Source: Streptomyces sp. NL15-2K (GTDB lineage: Bacteria; Actinomycetota; Actinomycetes; Streptomycetales; Streptomycetaceae). From it: DNA of 64,000 bases. Of the stretch, positions 26,423-34,346 are shown piece after piece. Under the pieces are notes generated by a model. That model saw nothing but the letters and a program-made list of their open reading frames with translations, ran no database searches and was not told the DNA's origin. Each line of letters opens with the position of its first letter. Within the stretch, counting starts at the first letter, position 1. Location: assembly GCF_030551255.1 (NCBI RefSeq), contig NZ_CP130630.1, positions 1,958,501 through 2,022,500 on the forward strand. The letters are read 5' to 3'. Made by a program: the position numbers and the translations under genes.

Positions 26423-26479
26423 CGGACGCATACGTCTCGCCCGGATGCATACGTCTCGCCCGGATGCATACGTCTCGCA
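26423..26479. repeat. Three 19-bp tandem repeats upstream of the SRPBCC gene
   Basis: The units are CGGACGCATACGTCTCGCC (26423-26441), CGGATGCATACGTCTCGCC (26442-26460) and CGGATGCATACGTCTCGCA (26461-26479). Each contains GCATACGTCTCGC. They end 95 bases before the SRPBCC start. A weaker partial copy (TCGCACGGACG) precedes them and CGCACAGACG follows. They lie in a 326-base gene-free spacer and could be an array of regulator sites. Confidence 0.8.
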
Positions 26480-26574
26480 CAGACGAAGAGATCTGACGGT
26501 TCATCAGTATTGAATGTTCCGGGCTGCGCGGCTACGTTCCGCGACACCGTAGCCCGACACGAAGAGGTGGTCGC

Positions 26575-27003
26575 ATGGCCGAAGTCAGCGCGGAGGCACG
26601 GATCGGGGCACCCGCGGAGAAGGTCTGGGACCGGCTGACCGACTGGTCCTCGTACGGCGAGTGGAACGCGACCCACACCAGCTTCCCCAAGGGCGGCCCC
26701 GAGTCCCTCGCCGTGGGCGGGACGTTCCAGGAGAACATGAAGCTCATGGGGTTCCCGGCCGAGGTCGAGTGGACCATCGAGGAGCTGGAGCCGGCCCGGG
26801 TGTTCGCGATCCGCGGCAAGGGCCCGATGGCCGTGACCGTCGCCACGCGCTACACCCTCACGCCCGACGGCGACGCCACGTCGGTCCGCATCGACGGCGA
26901 GTTCACCGGCGCGGCCGTCTCGCTGATGGCGGGCAAGCTCAAGGACTCGGCGACGGCCGCCCTGAACGAGTCGCTGCGCAAGCTGGCCGGACTGGTGAGC
27001 TGA
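26575..27003 (+). CDS. SRPBCC-family (polyketide cyclase/dehydrase-like) protein
   Basis: A 142-residue START/Bet v1-like protein with a hydrophobic ligand cavity. Typical features are the opening strand VSAEARIGAPAEKVWDRLTD, the WNATHTSF turn, and the long C-terminal helix (MAGKLKDSATAALNESLRKLA). ATG at 26575 follows GAGGTGGTCGC. Ligand and role are unknown; such proteins range from polyketide cyclases to stress proteins. The tandem 19-bp repeats upstream may regulate it. A strong hairpin follows the stop codon. Confidence 0.85.
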   Translation: MAEVSAEARIGAPAEKVWDRLTDWSSYGEWNATHTSFPKGGPESLAVGGTFQENMKLMGFPAEVEWTIEELEPARVFAIRGKGPMAVTVATRYTLTPDGDATSVRIDGEFTGAAVSLMAGKLKDSATAALNESLRKLAGLVS

Positions 27004-27018
27004 CGGCCGCACGCAGCA

Positions 27019-27050
27019 AGGCGCCCCGCGGATCGCTCCACGGGGCGCCT
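27019..27050. terminator. Hairpin terminator between convergent genes
   Basis: AGGCGCCCCG (27019-27028) pairs with CGGGGCGCCT (27041-27050) around a 12-base loop. It lies 16 bases after the SRPBCC stop and before the end of the convergent PadR gene. There is no U-tract, as is common in Streptomyces. Confidence 0.75.
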
Positions 27051-27102
27051 GCCGCACTACGGACGGTCCGGCCGTACGACCGGCTGTCCGGCCGCCGGGC
27101 CA

Positions 27103-27717
27103 TCAGTCCTCGTCGGCGAGGATCAGGTACAGCTTCTTGCGGGTGTCGTTGATGACAGCGAGCGCCTTCTCGCGCTGCTCCTTGCTGCCGGTCTTCCAGA
27201 CCTGCCCGAAGGCCTCCATCAGACCGAAGCCGGCCTGCCGGATCTCGCCAAGGGCCTCCCAGTCGACACCGCGCGAGGCTTCCTCCCACGGCGCGTCGGG
27301 CCCCTCGTCGGCCGCGGTACGGCCGGCGTCGGTGAGCGAGAACAGATTCTTGCCGCCCTCACTCTCGCTGGTGATCAGCCCCTCGTCCTCCAGCAGCTGG
27401 AGGGTGGGGTACACCGAACCAGGGCTGGGCTTCCACGCCCCGCCGCTGCGCTCGGCGATCTCCTGGATCATCTCGTAACCGTGCATGGGCCGGTCCTTCA
27501 GCAGGGCCAGGATCGACGCGCGCACATCACCGCGCCGCGCCCTGCCCCGCGGTCCGCCACGACCCCTGTGACCCCAGGGCCCCGGACCGAAGCCCGGTCC
27601 TCCGAAGCCGGGACCGCCCGGCCCGAAGGGGCCGAAGGCACCACGTCGACCGTCGAAACCGCCTTGGTCCTGACGACCGCCACCACCGTGTCCACGCTCG
27701 AATCCATGGGAACGCAT
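27103..27717 (-). CDS. PadR-family transcriptional regulator
   Basis: A 204-residue regulator. A Gly/Phe/Pro-rich N-terminal stretch (FGPGGPGFGGPGFGPGPWGH, about 25-65) precedes the PadR winged helix (DVRASILALLKDRPMHGYEM; SGGAWKPSPGSVYPTLQLLE; KNLFSLTDAGR). The C-terminal dimerisation helix follows. ATG at 27717 has GGAG eight bases upstream. The low-complexity N-terminus is an extension relative to classic PadR. A dyad and a palindrome upstream suggest autoregulation; a likely further target is the divergent PhzF-like gene. Confidence 0.92.
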   Translation of the reverse strand: MRSHGFERGHGGGGRQDQGGFDGRRGAFGPFGPGGPGFGGPGFGPGPWGHRGRGGPRGRARRGDVRASILALLKDRPMHGYEMIQEIAERSGGAWKPSPGSVYPTLQLLEDEGLITSESEGGKNLFSLTDAGRTAADEGPDAPWEEASRGVDWEALGEIRQAGFGLMEAFGQVWKTGSKEQREKALAVINDTRKKLYLILADED

Positions 27718-27734
27718 CGCAATCACTCCATTCC

Positions 27735-27770
27735 ATCGTTGATCTGTCGCGATGTCTCAACGATATATCG
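27735..27770. promoter_or_regulatory. Probable PadR operator
   Basis: ATCGTTGA (27735-27742) and TCAACGAT (27757-27764) form a perfect 8-bp inverted repeat, overlapped by the palindrome CGATATATCG (27761-27770). The region is AT-rich for this genome and lies between the PadR gene and the divergent PhzF-like gene. PadR proteins often bind such dyads at their own promoters. Confidence 0.6.
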
Positions 27771-27889
27771 GAACTGTTCGCATGGCAAGGCCCGGATGCG
27801 ACGGCCGTTCGACGGCGCCCCCAGAAACCGGTCCAGCGTTCCGGAATTGGCCTTGGCCCGCCCCTCCACGCCCCCCCTAGCGTCAGGGC

Positions 27890-28699
27890 ATGCACATCCG
27901 AATCGTCGACGCCTTCACCGACCGTCCCTTCGCCGGCAACCCGGCCGGAGTGCTCCTCCTCGACGCCTTCCCGGACGACGGCCGGCTCCAGCGGGTGGCC
28001 ATGGAGGTCAACCACGCCGAGACCGCGTTCGCCCACCGCCTGCCCGAGGGCGGCGAGGCGGACTGGGCGCTGCGCTGGTTCACACCCACCAACGAGGTCG
28101 CTATGTGCGGCCACGCGACGCTGGCCACGGCCCACGTCCTGCACCGCACCGGCGTCCACGAGGGCCCGGTGCGGTTCGCCACCCGGAGCGGTGTCCTCCT
28201 CGCCACGCCGGGCGAGGACGGCTCGATCACCCTGGACTTCCCGACGGCGCCGCTCACCGCGGTCGAGGTCCCGGAGGGAGTCGCCGAGGCACTGGGAGCC
28301 GAGCCGCACGCCGTCCGCGACACCGGTCCGAACGTCGGCGACCTGCTGCTCGAACTCGCCGACGAGAAGACGGTCCGCTCCCTGACCCCGGACCTCAAGG
28401 CCCTGGGCCGCCACTCCGAGCGCGGCATCATCGCCACCGCCCGCGCCGAGGACCCCTCACGCGGCTACGACTTCGTCTCCCGCTGCTTCTTCCCGAACGT
28501 CGGCGTCGACGAGGACCCGGTCACCGGCAGCGCGCACACCGCCCTCGCCCCCTATTGGTCGGAGCGCCTGGGCCGCCCCGTCCTCACCGGGCTGCAGGCC
28601 TCGCCGCGTTCCGGCCGTGTCCGCACCGAGCTGCGCGGCGACCGGACGTTGCTGAGCGGTCGCGCGGTCACCGTGATCGAGGGCGACCTGCTCGTCTGA
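27890..28699 (+). CDS. PhzF-family isomerase
   Basis: A 269-residue protein with the diaminopimelate-epimerase-like fold. The N-terminal signature DAFTDRPFAGNPAGVLLL is followed by VNHAETAF, which includes the catalytic Glu (as Glu45 of PhzF). FTPTNEVAMCGHATLA and the C-terminal DEDPVTGSAHTAL form the two phosphate-like loops. True PhzF isomerises a dihydrohydroxyanthranilate; most homologues have unknown substrates. It lies 8.5 kb from the aromatic cluster with unrelated genes between, so membership is unlikely. Control by the divergent PadR regulator is possible. Confidence 0.9.
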   Translation: MHIRIVDAFTDRPFAGNPAGVLLLDAFPDDGRLQRVAMEVNHAETAFAHRLPEGGEADWALRWFTPTNEVAMCGHATLATAHVLHRTGVHEGPVRFATRSGVLLATPGEDGSITLDFPTAPLTAVEVPEGVAEALGAEPHAVRDTGPNVGDLLLELADEKTVRSLTPDLKALGRHSERGIIATARAEDPSRGYDFVSRCFFPNVGVDEDPVTGSAHTALAPYWSERLGRPVLTGLQASPRSGRVRTELRGDRTLLSGRAVTVIEGDLLV

Positions 28700-28726
28700 G
28701 CAGCGCAGGAGGGCGTACGAACGCGA

Positions 28727-28758
28727 GAGGGGCGTACATGATCGTCGTACACCCCTCA
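28727..28758. terminator. Probable hairpin between convergent genes
   Basis: AGGGGCGTAC (about 28728-28737) can pair with GTACACCCCT (28747-28756) with small internal mismatches. It lies between the ends of the PhzF-like and CPBP genes and could terminate both. Confidence 0.5.
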
Positions 28759-28777
28759 AGGAAGTCCTCGAACGTCC

Positions 28778-29593
28778 TCACGCCGTCGGCAGCCAGCCCA
28801 CCTTCCCGGCCAGCAGCGCGTATCCCACGAACGCCCCGATGTCGAGCAGTGAGTGCGCCACCACCAGCGGCCCCACCCGGCCCCAGCGGCGGTAGAGGTA
28901 GACGAACACCACGCCCATCACCATGTTCCCGATGAAGCCGCCGATGCCCTGGTAGAGGTGGTACGAGCCGCGCAGTACGGAACTTGCCACCAGCGCGGTG
29001 CCCGGCGTCCAGCCCAACTGGCCCAGCCGGCGCAGCAGATAGCCGACGACGATGACCTCTTCGAGGACGGCGTTCTGCACGGCCGAGAGAATCAGCACCG
29101 GATACTTCCACCACACGTCGGGCAGCGCCTCCGGCACGACCGTGAGGTTGAAGCCGAGGCCGCGTGCGGCCAGGTAGAAGGCGATACCGGTGCTGCCGAT
29201 CACCGCCGCGATCGCGGCCCCGCGGCCGAGGTCCGGCCAGGGCCGGGTGCGGTCGAAGCCGAGGGTGCGCAGGCCCTGCCCCTCACGCAGCAGGAAGTGC
29301 GCGACGAGGGCGACGGGCACGAGCGCGGAGGCGATCCCGAACAGCTGCCAGGCGAGATCGAGCCAGGGTCGGCCCGGCGCGGCCGAGGCGTTGAGGGTGG
29401 CCGCCTGGTCCTTGAGGCCGCCGGGTTTGGTGACCGATCCGACAAAGCTGATCAGGGCGGACACACCACTCGCGCCGAGCGAAACGCCCAGGACGAGCAG
29501 CGTCTCGTCCCGGAGGATCCGCCTCAAGGGCCGCTCATGGGGAAAAGACTCAGCCACCGGGCCCGCCTCCGACTGCACACCTGCCTCCAGCAT
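28778..29593 (-). CDS. CPBP-family intramembrane protease-like protein
   Basis: A 271-residue membrane protein of the CPBP/Abi family, whose members include CAAX prenyl proteases and immunity proteins. About eight helices are predicted. The glutamate motif reads EEVIVVGYLLRRL, so Val replaces the Arg of the common EExxxR. The histidine motifs are SYHLYQG and AHSLLDIGAFVGY. ATG at 29593 follows AGGACG. Catalysis is plausible since both Glu and His residues remain. Target unknown; the next gene upstream is a GCS2-type ligase with no obvious link. Confidence 0.85.
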   Translation of the reverse strand: MLEAGVQSEAGPVAESFPHERPLRRILRDETLLVLGVSLGASGVSALISFVGSVTKPGGLKDQAATLNASAAPGRPWLDLAWQLFGIASALVPVALVAHFLLREGQGLRTLGFDRTRPWPDLGRGAAIAAVIGSTGIAFYLAARGLGFNLTVVPEALPDVWWKYPVLILSAVQNAVLEEVIVVGYLLRRLGQLGWTPGTALVASSVLRGSYHLYQGIGGFIGNMVMGVVFVYLYRRWGRVGPLVVAHSLLDIGAFVGYALLAGKVGWLPTA

Positions 29594-29710
29594 CACCGTC
29601 CTGGGACGTCACAGCTTGCCCGATCAATCTGGGGCGGGCGACAGCGACCCCCGCACACACACCGCCGTACGGTGTCCAGGACCTCGGCTCTCGGGCGGCC
29701 GACGCGGCCC

Positions 29711-31228
29711 TCACCCCAGTGGCACCGGCTCCGGCAGGCCCACCGGCCACGTGTGCACCGGTTCCCCCTTGTGCATCAGCTCGCGGTACCTCCGCGTCGT
29801 GGCGGCCAGCGCCGCCTCCCGCGAGAGCCCCGTCTCCAGCGCCCGGTGGAAGGTCGCCGCCTGCCAGGACGCGCCGTTGACCCGGCGCCGGCACCGCTCC
29901 TCGATCACGCCGAGGTACAGGTCCCGGTCGGCGGGCTCCACTCCCCACGCGTCGAGGCCGGCCTCGGCGAGCGGCAGCAGTTCGTCGCGGACGAGGCTGA
30001 CGGCGTCGACCTCGGCCGTGCCGCCGTATCGTCCGCGCCGGGGCCAGGTGAGGCGGGCGTCGATGCCGTGCCGGCACGCGGCGTCGAAGTTGGCGGCGGC
30101 CGCCTCGAACGGCAGCCTGCTCCACACCGGCCGCGACTCCTCGGCGAGGGCCCGGACGACGCCGTAGTAGAAGGCCGCGTTGGCGATGACGTCCGTGATG
30201 GTGGGGCCCGCGGGCAGCACGCGGTTCTCCACGCGCAGATGCGGGACCCCGTCGGCGATGCCGTAGACCGGGCGGTTCCAGCGGTAGACGGTGCCGTTGT
30301 GCAGGACGAGCTCGGCGAGCTTGGGGACGCCGCCCGCGTCGAGGACCTCCAGCGGCTCCTCGTCGTCGCAGATGGGCAGCAGGGCCGGGTAGTAGCGCAG
30401 GTTCTCCTCGAACAGGTCGTACGCCGAGGAGATCCACCGCTCCCCGAACCAGGTGCGCGGCCGTACCCCCTGGGCCTGGAGTTCGGGCGGGCGGGTGTCG
30501 GTGGACTGCTGGAACAGCGGCGGGCGGGACTCCCGCCACAGCTCGCGGCCGAACAGGAACGGTGAGTTGGCGCCGACGGCGACCTGGGCGGCGGCGACGG
30601 CCTGCGCCGCGTTCCACACGTCGGCGAAGCGGCCCGGGGTGACCTGGAGGTGCAGTTGCACCGACGTGCAGGCGGCTTCGGGCGCGATCGACTTCGAGGT
30701 GCAGCTGAGGCGCTCCACCCCGTCGATCTCCAGGGCGAAGTCCTCGCCTCGGGCGGCCACGATCTGTTCGTTGAGCAACGCGTAACGGTCGACGTCGGAG
30801 AGGTTGGAGGAGACCAGGTCGTCGCGGTCGAGCGTCGGCAGAATGCCGATCATCACGATTCCCGCGTCGAGCTCTCCCGCTTTCCGGTCGGCATATGCCA
30901 GCGACGTACGGAGTTCCTCGGCAAGCCGATCGAATACCCGGCCGCCCAACCGGTGTGGAGCTATGTTGACTTCCAGGTTGAACATGGCGAGTTCTGTTTG
31001 GAAATCGCGGCTCGCGATCCGCTCCAGCACTTGCGCATTCAGCATTCTCGGCATGCCGTCGGCACCGGTGAGATTCAGTTCGATCTCCAGCCCCATGAGG
31101 TTCTTCGGGCGATCGAACCGCTTCTCCGCCAGGAGTCGCTCCAGGCCCGTCAGGCACCGCCGCAGCTTGTCGCGGTAGTGCTGGCGATCGGACAGGGCGA
31201 ACGGCGCCGCCACGACCTTCTCCCCCAT
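29711..31228 (-). CDS. Glutamate-cysteine ligase family (GCS2) protein
   Basis: A 505-residue protein of the ATP-dependent carboxylate-amine ligase GCS2 family, which includes EgtA and YbdK. Visible blocks are the early substrate strand NLMGLEIELNLTGADGMPRM, the ARGEDFALEIDGVE region, TSVQLHLQVTP, and GVPHLRVENRVLPAGPTITD. ATG at 31228 is preceded by GGAAGGA. Known members make gamma-glutamylcysteine. No ergothioneine genes (egtB-egtE) or mycothiol genes adjoin, so the actual amine partner is uncertain. Monocistronic by spacing. Confidence 0.85.
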   Translation of the reverse strand: MGEKVVAAPFALSDRQHYRDKLRRCLTGLERLLAEKRFDRPKNLMGLEIELNLTGADGMPRMLNAQVLERIASRDFQTELAMFNLEVNIAPHRLGGRVFDRLAEELRTSLAYADRKAGELDAGIVMIGILPTLDRDDLVSSNLSDVDRYALLNEQIVAARGEDFALEIDGVERLSCTSKSIAPEAACTSVQLHLQVTPGRFADVWNAAQAVAAAQVAVGANSPFLFGRELWRESRPPLFQQSTDTRPPELQAQGVRPRTWFGERWISSAYDLFEENLRYYPALLPICDDEEPLEVLDAGGVPKLAELVLHNGTVYRWNRPVYGIADGVPHLRVENRVLPAGPTITDVIANAAFYYGVVRALAEESRPVWSRLPFEAAAANFDAACRHGIDARLTWPRRGRYGGTAEVDAVSLVRDELLPLAEAGLDAWGVEPADRDLYLGVIEERCRRRVNGASWQAATFHRALETGLSREAALAATTRRYRELMHKGEPVHTWPVGLPEPVPLG

Positions 31229-31787
31229 CGAAGCGTCCTTCCTCGCGATGGGCAGGCCGATGCGCCGGCCGCCAATGTCCGGGTCAGGTGGGATGATGCC
31301 CAGCCGGGACGATCGATAACGTCCCGCCTCGACCCGGGGCCCGCTACGCTGTCGACATGACCGGCGGCACATTCACCGGGCATGGTGCACTGTGCGGATT
31401 CGAGTGCCCCGAAGGGCTCGTGAAAAACGCCGACGAGAATAGGCCGACCGCTCGCCGGGCATTTTCCGAGGTCATCGCCACGCGGTCGGCCCGGAATCGG
31501 GATGATTCCCGCGAAACGCCGACCGAATGAACCCTTGCTCTACTCGTCGGAAACGACTAGACGAAACACCGTGTGAACATATGTCGTATAAACTTCGCGA
31601 ACAAGGCAGAAGGCTGGCGCCCGCGGCCCTCGGTACTGCCGTCAGGTGACCTACGGCAGGCGTCTTCCGCATCCCTCGCCATCGGACCACGGCCCCCGCC
31701 TCTCTGACCCCGTGAGCTGACAGCGTCGTCCGCCCCCAGCCCCGCCCTCGCGCCACCGTGCCTGTCGAACGAGAGAGGCGACCCACC
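31229..31787. other. Long intergenic region
   Basis: This region separates the GCS2 gene from the hypothetical gene at 31788. A 57-codon plus-strand frame (31357-31530, MTGGTFTGHG) has no ribosome binding site and is left uncalled. GGAATC/GATTCC form a small dyad near 31500. The section 31545-31600 is AT-rich for this genome and may hold promoters. Confidence 0.5.
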
Positions 31788-32372
31788 ATGCCCCTGCACG
31801 TCCCCCCGGCTCCCGCGCCCGCACTTCGCTCCGTCCTCACCGCCCTCGGTTCCCCCACCGCGGTCCGCGAGGCCCGAACTCCCTCCCTGCTGCACGCCCA
31901 GGGACCCGCCACACCCGAGCTGCCGCTGCCGGTGCACGTCCTGGACGGCGTGGACAGCGCGGGCGTCCCCGCCACCCGGCTGGCCGGCTGGCGCTTTCTG
32001 ATCCGCTGCGGCGACCGCGCGGTGGCCGCGGCGGAGACCATGCTGACCCCCGACGGCTGGGCGTTCTCGCGGTTCTTCGAGGGTCCGTACGTCGCCGCCA
32101 CCGAGCGCGCGCTGCGCCAGGCCGAGACCGTCGCGCAGCCCTACCAGCCGCGTCTGCTGTCGATCCCCGGCCTCTACATGCTCGCGCTCTGGCTGCACGG
32201 CGACTGCACCGCCGACGGCGCCACCGGCCACCCCGCCGCCACGGACCTGCTCGTCCCGCTGGCGCCCGCGCCGCCCGGCATCGCCGCCCACCGTCCGCAT
32301 CAGGTCGCCGAGTTGCTGCCGGTGCTGACTCATCGGGTGACTCCGGCGCCGCTGCTGGGTTCGCCCGCCTGA
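31788..32372 (+). CDS. Conserved hypothetical protein
   Basis: A 194-residue soluble protein; ATG at 31788 follows GAGAGG. I recognise no domain. The N-terminal 40 residues are Pro/Ala-rich, then comes a likely folded domain (VPATRLAGWRFLIRCGDRAV, EGPYVAATERALRQAE, SIPGLYMLALWLHGD). The alpha/beta pattern and codon use mark it as real. It stands alone between structured spacers and is followed by a strong hairpin. Confidence 0.75.
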   Translation: MPLHVPPAPAPALRSVLTALGSPTAVREARTPSLLHAQGPATPELPLPVHVLDGVDSAGVPATRLAGWRFLIRCGDRAVAAAETMLTPDGWAFSRFFEGPYVAATERALRQAETVAQPYQPRLLSIPGLYMLALWLHGDCTADGATGHPAATDLLVPLAPAPPGIAAHRPHQVAELLPVLTHRVTPAPLLGSPA

Positions 32373-32393
32373 GAATCCCCCTCACACCGACGC

Positions 32394-32431
32394 GCGTACC
32401 CCGTTCCCGAATTCCGGGGAGCGGGGTACGC
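32394..32431 (+). terminator. Hairpin terminator
   Basis: GCGTACCCCG (32394-32403) pairs with CGGGGTACGC (32422-32431), and the loop itself contains a TTCCCG/CGGGGA stem. It lies 22 bases after the stop of the hypothetical gene. Confidence 0.75.
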
Positions 32432-32493
32432 CGCTGTTTCGAGTGCCCTTAGGCTCTTGGGGAGTTTCGGCGGTGGCCAACGGTGGCCAATTC

Positions 32494-32543
32494 GCTCTTA
32501 CGAGCGCTTTATGGCTCGTAAGAGCCGGGCCGGCCTCCGGCCC
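32494..32543. other. Two adjacent perfect hairpins in a gene-free spacer
   Basis: GCTCTTACGAGC (32494-32505) pairs perfectly with GCTCGTAAGAGC (32514-32525) around the 8-base loop GCTTTATG. Immediately after, GGGCCGG (32527-32533) pairs with CCGGCCC (32537-32543). The direct repeat GGTGGCCAA occurs twice just upstream (about 32473-32491). The 427-base spacer 32373-32799 holds the terminator at 32394, these hairpins and probably the promoter of the DUF5999 gene; no other gene is seen. Confidence 0.7.
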
Positions 32544-32799
32544 GTCCGGACTAGCTCCATTCGGTCACCGCCAACCACCCAAAGTGACAGTGCAGTTGGA
32601 GTGAACCGTCCGAGCGGGTGGTGCGTCATCAACCTGTGAAGAAGCGGTGCTGCTAAATCCCTGCGGATTGACGCCCGTGGGGCAACACTGGGTTCCGACC
32701 GACACATCACAACGGGGGGCGGCCATGAACGACGCTTCAAGCCGCGCAACAGACACAACAGCCATCTCATCCGTCACGACAGAGCGAAAGATCCCACCA

Positions 32800-33006
32800 A
32801 TGTGCCAGCACCAGCCACCGTGTCCGACAGCCGACTCCGCCGACCGGGAATCCGCCCGTCTCGTGGCGCACCACCCGGAGCAGGGATGGAGCCTGCTGTG
32901 CAACGGCGTTCTGCTCTTCGAGGACACCGGTGAGCTCCTGCCGGACGGCCGGGTCATCGCCCCGCGCCGCCCGCTGGGCACCGGCAAGGTGATGACGGCC
33001 GCCTAG
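32800..33006 (+). CDS. DUF5999 small protein
   Basis: A 68-residue protein beginning MCQHQPPCPTADSADRESAR and containing HHPEQGWSLLCNGVLLFEDT and LPDGRVIAPRRPLG. This is a small family I know only from Streptomyces and relatives; its function is unknown. The cluster C-x-H-x3-C at the start plus a later Cys could bind metal. I chose the ATG at 32800 because homologues begin there. An in-frame ATG at 32725 has a GGGGGG sequence upstream and would add 25 residues (MNDASSRATD), so the true start is uncertain. Confidence 0.75.
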   Translation: MCQHQPPCPTADSADRESARLVAHHPEQGWSLLCNGVLLFEDTGELLPDGRVIAPRRPLGTGKVMTAA

Positions 33007-33196
33007 ACCAGGGCGGCAGCGGGCGGTCCGCCGGATCATCGGATCGCCCGGAGAACATGAGGGGCCGGCTCGCAGCCAGCGACTGCGCACCGGCCCCGAC
33101 GCATGTCCGGGGTCGGTCACTCCCCGTAGTCCGCCGTGTGTGATGCCGTTCGTGGCACGGCCCCTTCCCATGGTCACCCTCTTTCCGGAAGACTCC

Positions 33197-33210
33197 TGGA
33201 AGTTTCGAGA
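33197..33210. promoter_or_regulatory. Candidate LacI-type operator upstream of its own regulator
   Basis: TGGAAGTTTCGAGA, 23 bases before the LacI start, resembles the perfect site CCGAAAGTTTCGG upstream of the sugar-binding protein gene. It suggests autoregulation. Confidence 0.45.
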
Positions 33211-33232
33211 GCGCGTCGACGGAGGTGGGGAA

Positions 33233-34282
33233 GTGGCAGCACACGAGGCCGACGCCGAGACCGGGCCGCAGGCCCGGGGCAAGGTCACGATCACGGAGAT
33301 CGCCCGGCGGGCCGGGGTCTCGGTGCCGACCGTGTCCCGGGTCGTCAACGGCCGGTCCGACGTCTCGCCGCAGACCCGCGCCCGGGTCGAGGACCTGCTG
33401 CAACGACACGGCTACCGCAAGCGCCCGGTCGCCCCCGGCACCCGCGCCGCCCTGCTCGACCTCGTCTTCAACAACCTCGACAGCCCTTGGGCGGTGGAGA
33501 TCATCCGGGGAGTCGAGGAGGTCGCCCACGCGGCCGGGGTCGGCACCGTGGTGTCGGCGATCCACGGGCGCGCCGGCGACGCCCGCGAATGGCTGCGCAA
33601 TCTGCGGGCCCGCGCCTCCGACGGCGTCATTCTCGTCACCTCGGCGCTGGAGCCCGTACTGCACGAGGAGTTGCGCATCCTCGGCGTCCCGCTGGTGGTC
33701 GTCGACCCGGCCGGCTCTCCCGCCCTCGACGTGCCCACCATCGGCGCCGCCAACTGGTCGGGCGGCATGGCGGCCACCGAGCACCTGCTGTCGCTGGGCC
33801 ATCGCAGGATCGGCCTGATCGCCGGTCCGCGCCGGCTGCTGTGCTCCCGGGCCCGCTTCGACGGCTACCGCGCGGCCCTGGAGGGCGCCGGCCTCGCGGT
33901 CGACGACTCCCTCGTCGTGCCCGGCGACTTCCACCCCGAGTCCGGATTCACCGGCTGCACCGCTCTGCTGGACCTGCCCGAGCCGCCGACCGCGGTGTTC
34001 GCGGCCAGCGACCAGATGGCGCTCGGCGCGATCGAGGCGCTGCGGCGGCGCGGGCTGAGGGTTCCGGAGGACATGAGCCTGGTCGGTTTCGACGACCTTC
34101 CGGAAGTCCGCTGGTCGGCTCCGCCTCTCACCACGGTCCGCCAGCCACTCGCCGACATGGGCAAGCTCGCCGTCCGCACGGTGCTCCGGCTGGCCCGCGA
34201 CGAACAGCCGGACTCGCCGCGGGTGGAACTGGGCACGGAACTGGTGGTGCGAGCGAGCACGGCACCGCTCCTCCCAGCGTGA
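33233..34282 (+). CDS. LacI-family repressor, probable xylan/xylobiose regulator
   Basis: A 349-residue repressor. The N-terminal helix-turn-helix and hinge are ITEIARRAGVSVPTVSRVVN and VSPQTRARVEDLLQRHGY, followed by the periplasmic-binding-like effector domain ending with VGFDDLPEVRWSAPPLTTVR. GTG at 33233 has GGAGG seven bases upstream; the longer frame from 33140 has none. It faces the GH10 xylanase gene across a strong terminator and belongs with the sugar importer and GH43 genes. BxlR-type LacI proteins repress xylobiose genes in other Streptomyces. The ligand is inferred. Confidence 0.9.
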   Translation: MAAHEADAETGPQARGKVTITEIARRAGVSVPTVSRVVNGRSDVSPQTRARVEDLLQRHGYRKRPVAPGTRAALLDLVFNNLDSPWAVEIIRGVEEVAHAAGVGTVVSAIHGRAGDAREWLRNLRARASDGVILVTSALEPVLHEELRILGVPLVVVDPAGSPALDVPTIGAANWSGGMAATEHLLSLGHRRIGLIAGPRRLLCSRARFDGYRAALEGAGLAVDDSLVVPGDFHPESGFTGCTALLDLPEPPTAVFAASDQMALGAIEALRRRGLRVPEDMSLVGFDDLPEVRWSAPPLTTVRQPLADMGKLAVRTVLRLARDEQPDSPRVELGTELVVRASTAPLLPA

Positions 34283-34289
34283 CAACAGG

Positions 34290-34326
34290 CGTTGCCGGGC
34301 GCCCCACTCTCCGGCGCCCGGCAACG
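34290..34326. terminator. Bidirectional terminator
   Basis: A perfect 14-bp stem: CGTTGCCGGGCGCC (34290-34303) and GGCGCCCGGCAACG (34313-34326) with a 9-base loop. It lies between the convergent LacI and xylanase genes, eight bases after the LacI stop. Confidence 0.9.
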
Positions 34327-34346
34327 GGTCCCTGCCCTGCGGCGCC

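Noticed and set aside
26359..27057. Minus-strand frame covering the 19-bp repeats and the SRPBCC gene
   Set aside because: It is antisense to a clear SRPBCC gene, and its repeated peptide arises only from the DNA repeats.
27890..28699. PhzF-like gene as proof of a phenazine cluster together with 6647-7297 and 11305-19347
   Set aside because: It lies 8.5 kb away with unrelated genes between and is a widespread generic family. The isochorismatase-like protein is likewise generic and altered. No PhzB, PhzD or PhzG is present.
31357..31530. 57-codon plus-strand frame starting MTGGTFTGHG
   Set aside because: No ribosome binding site and no known relatives recognised; mentioned only in the spacer entry.
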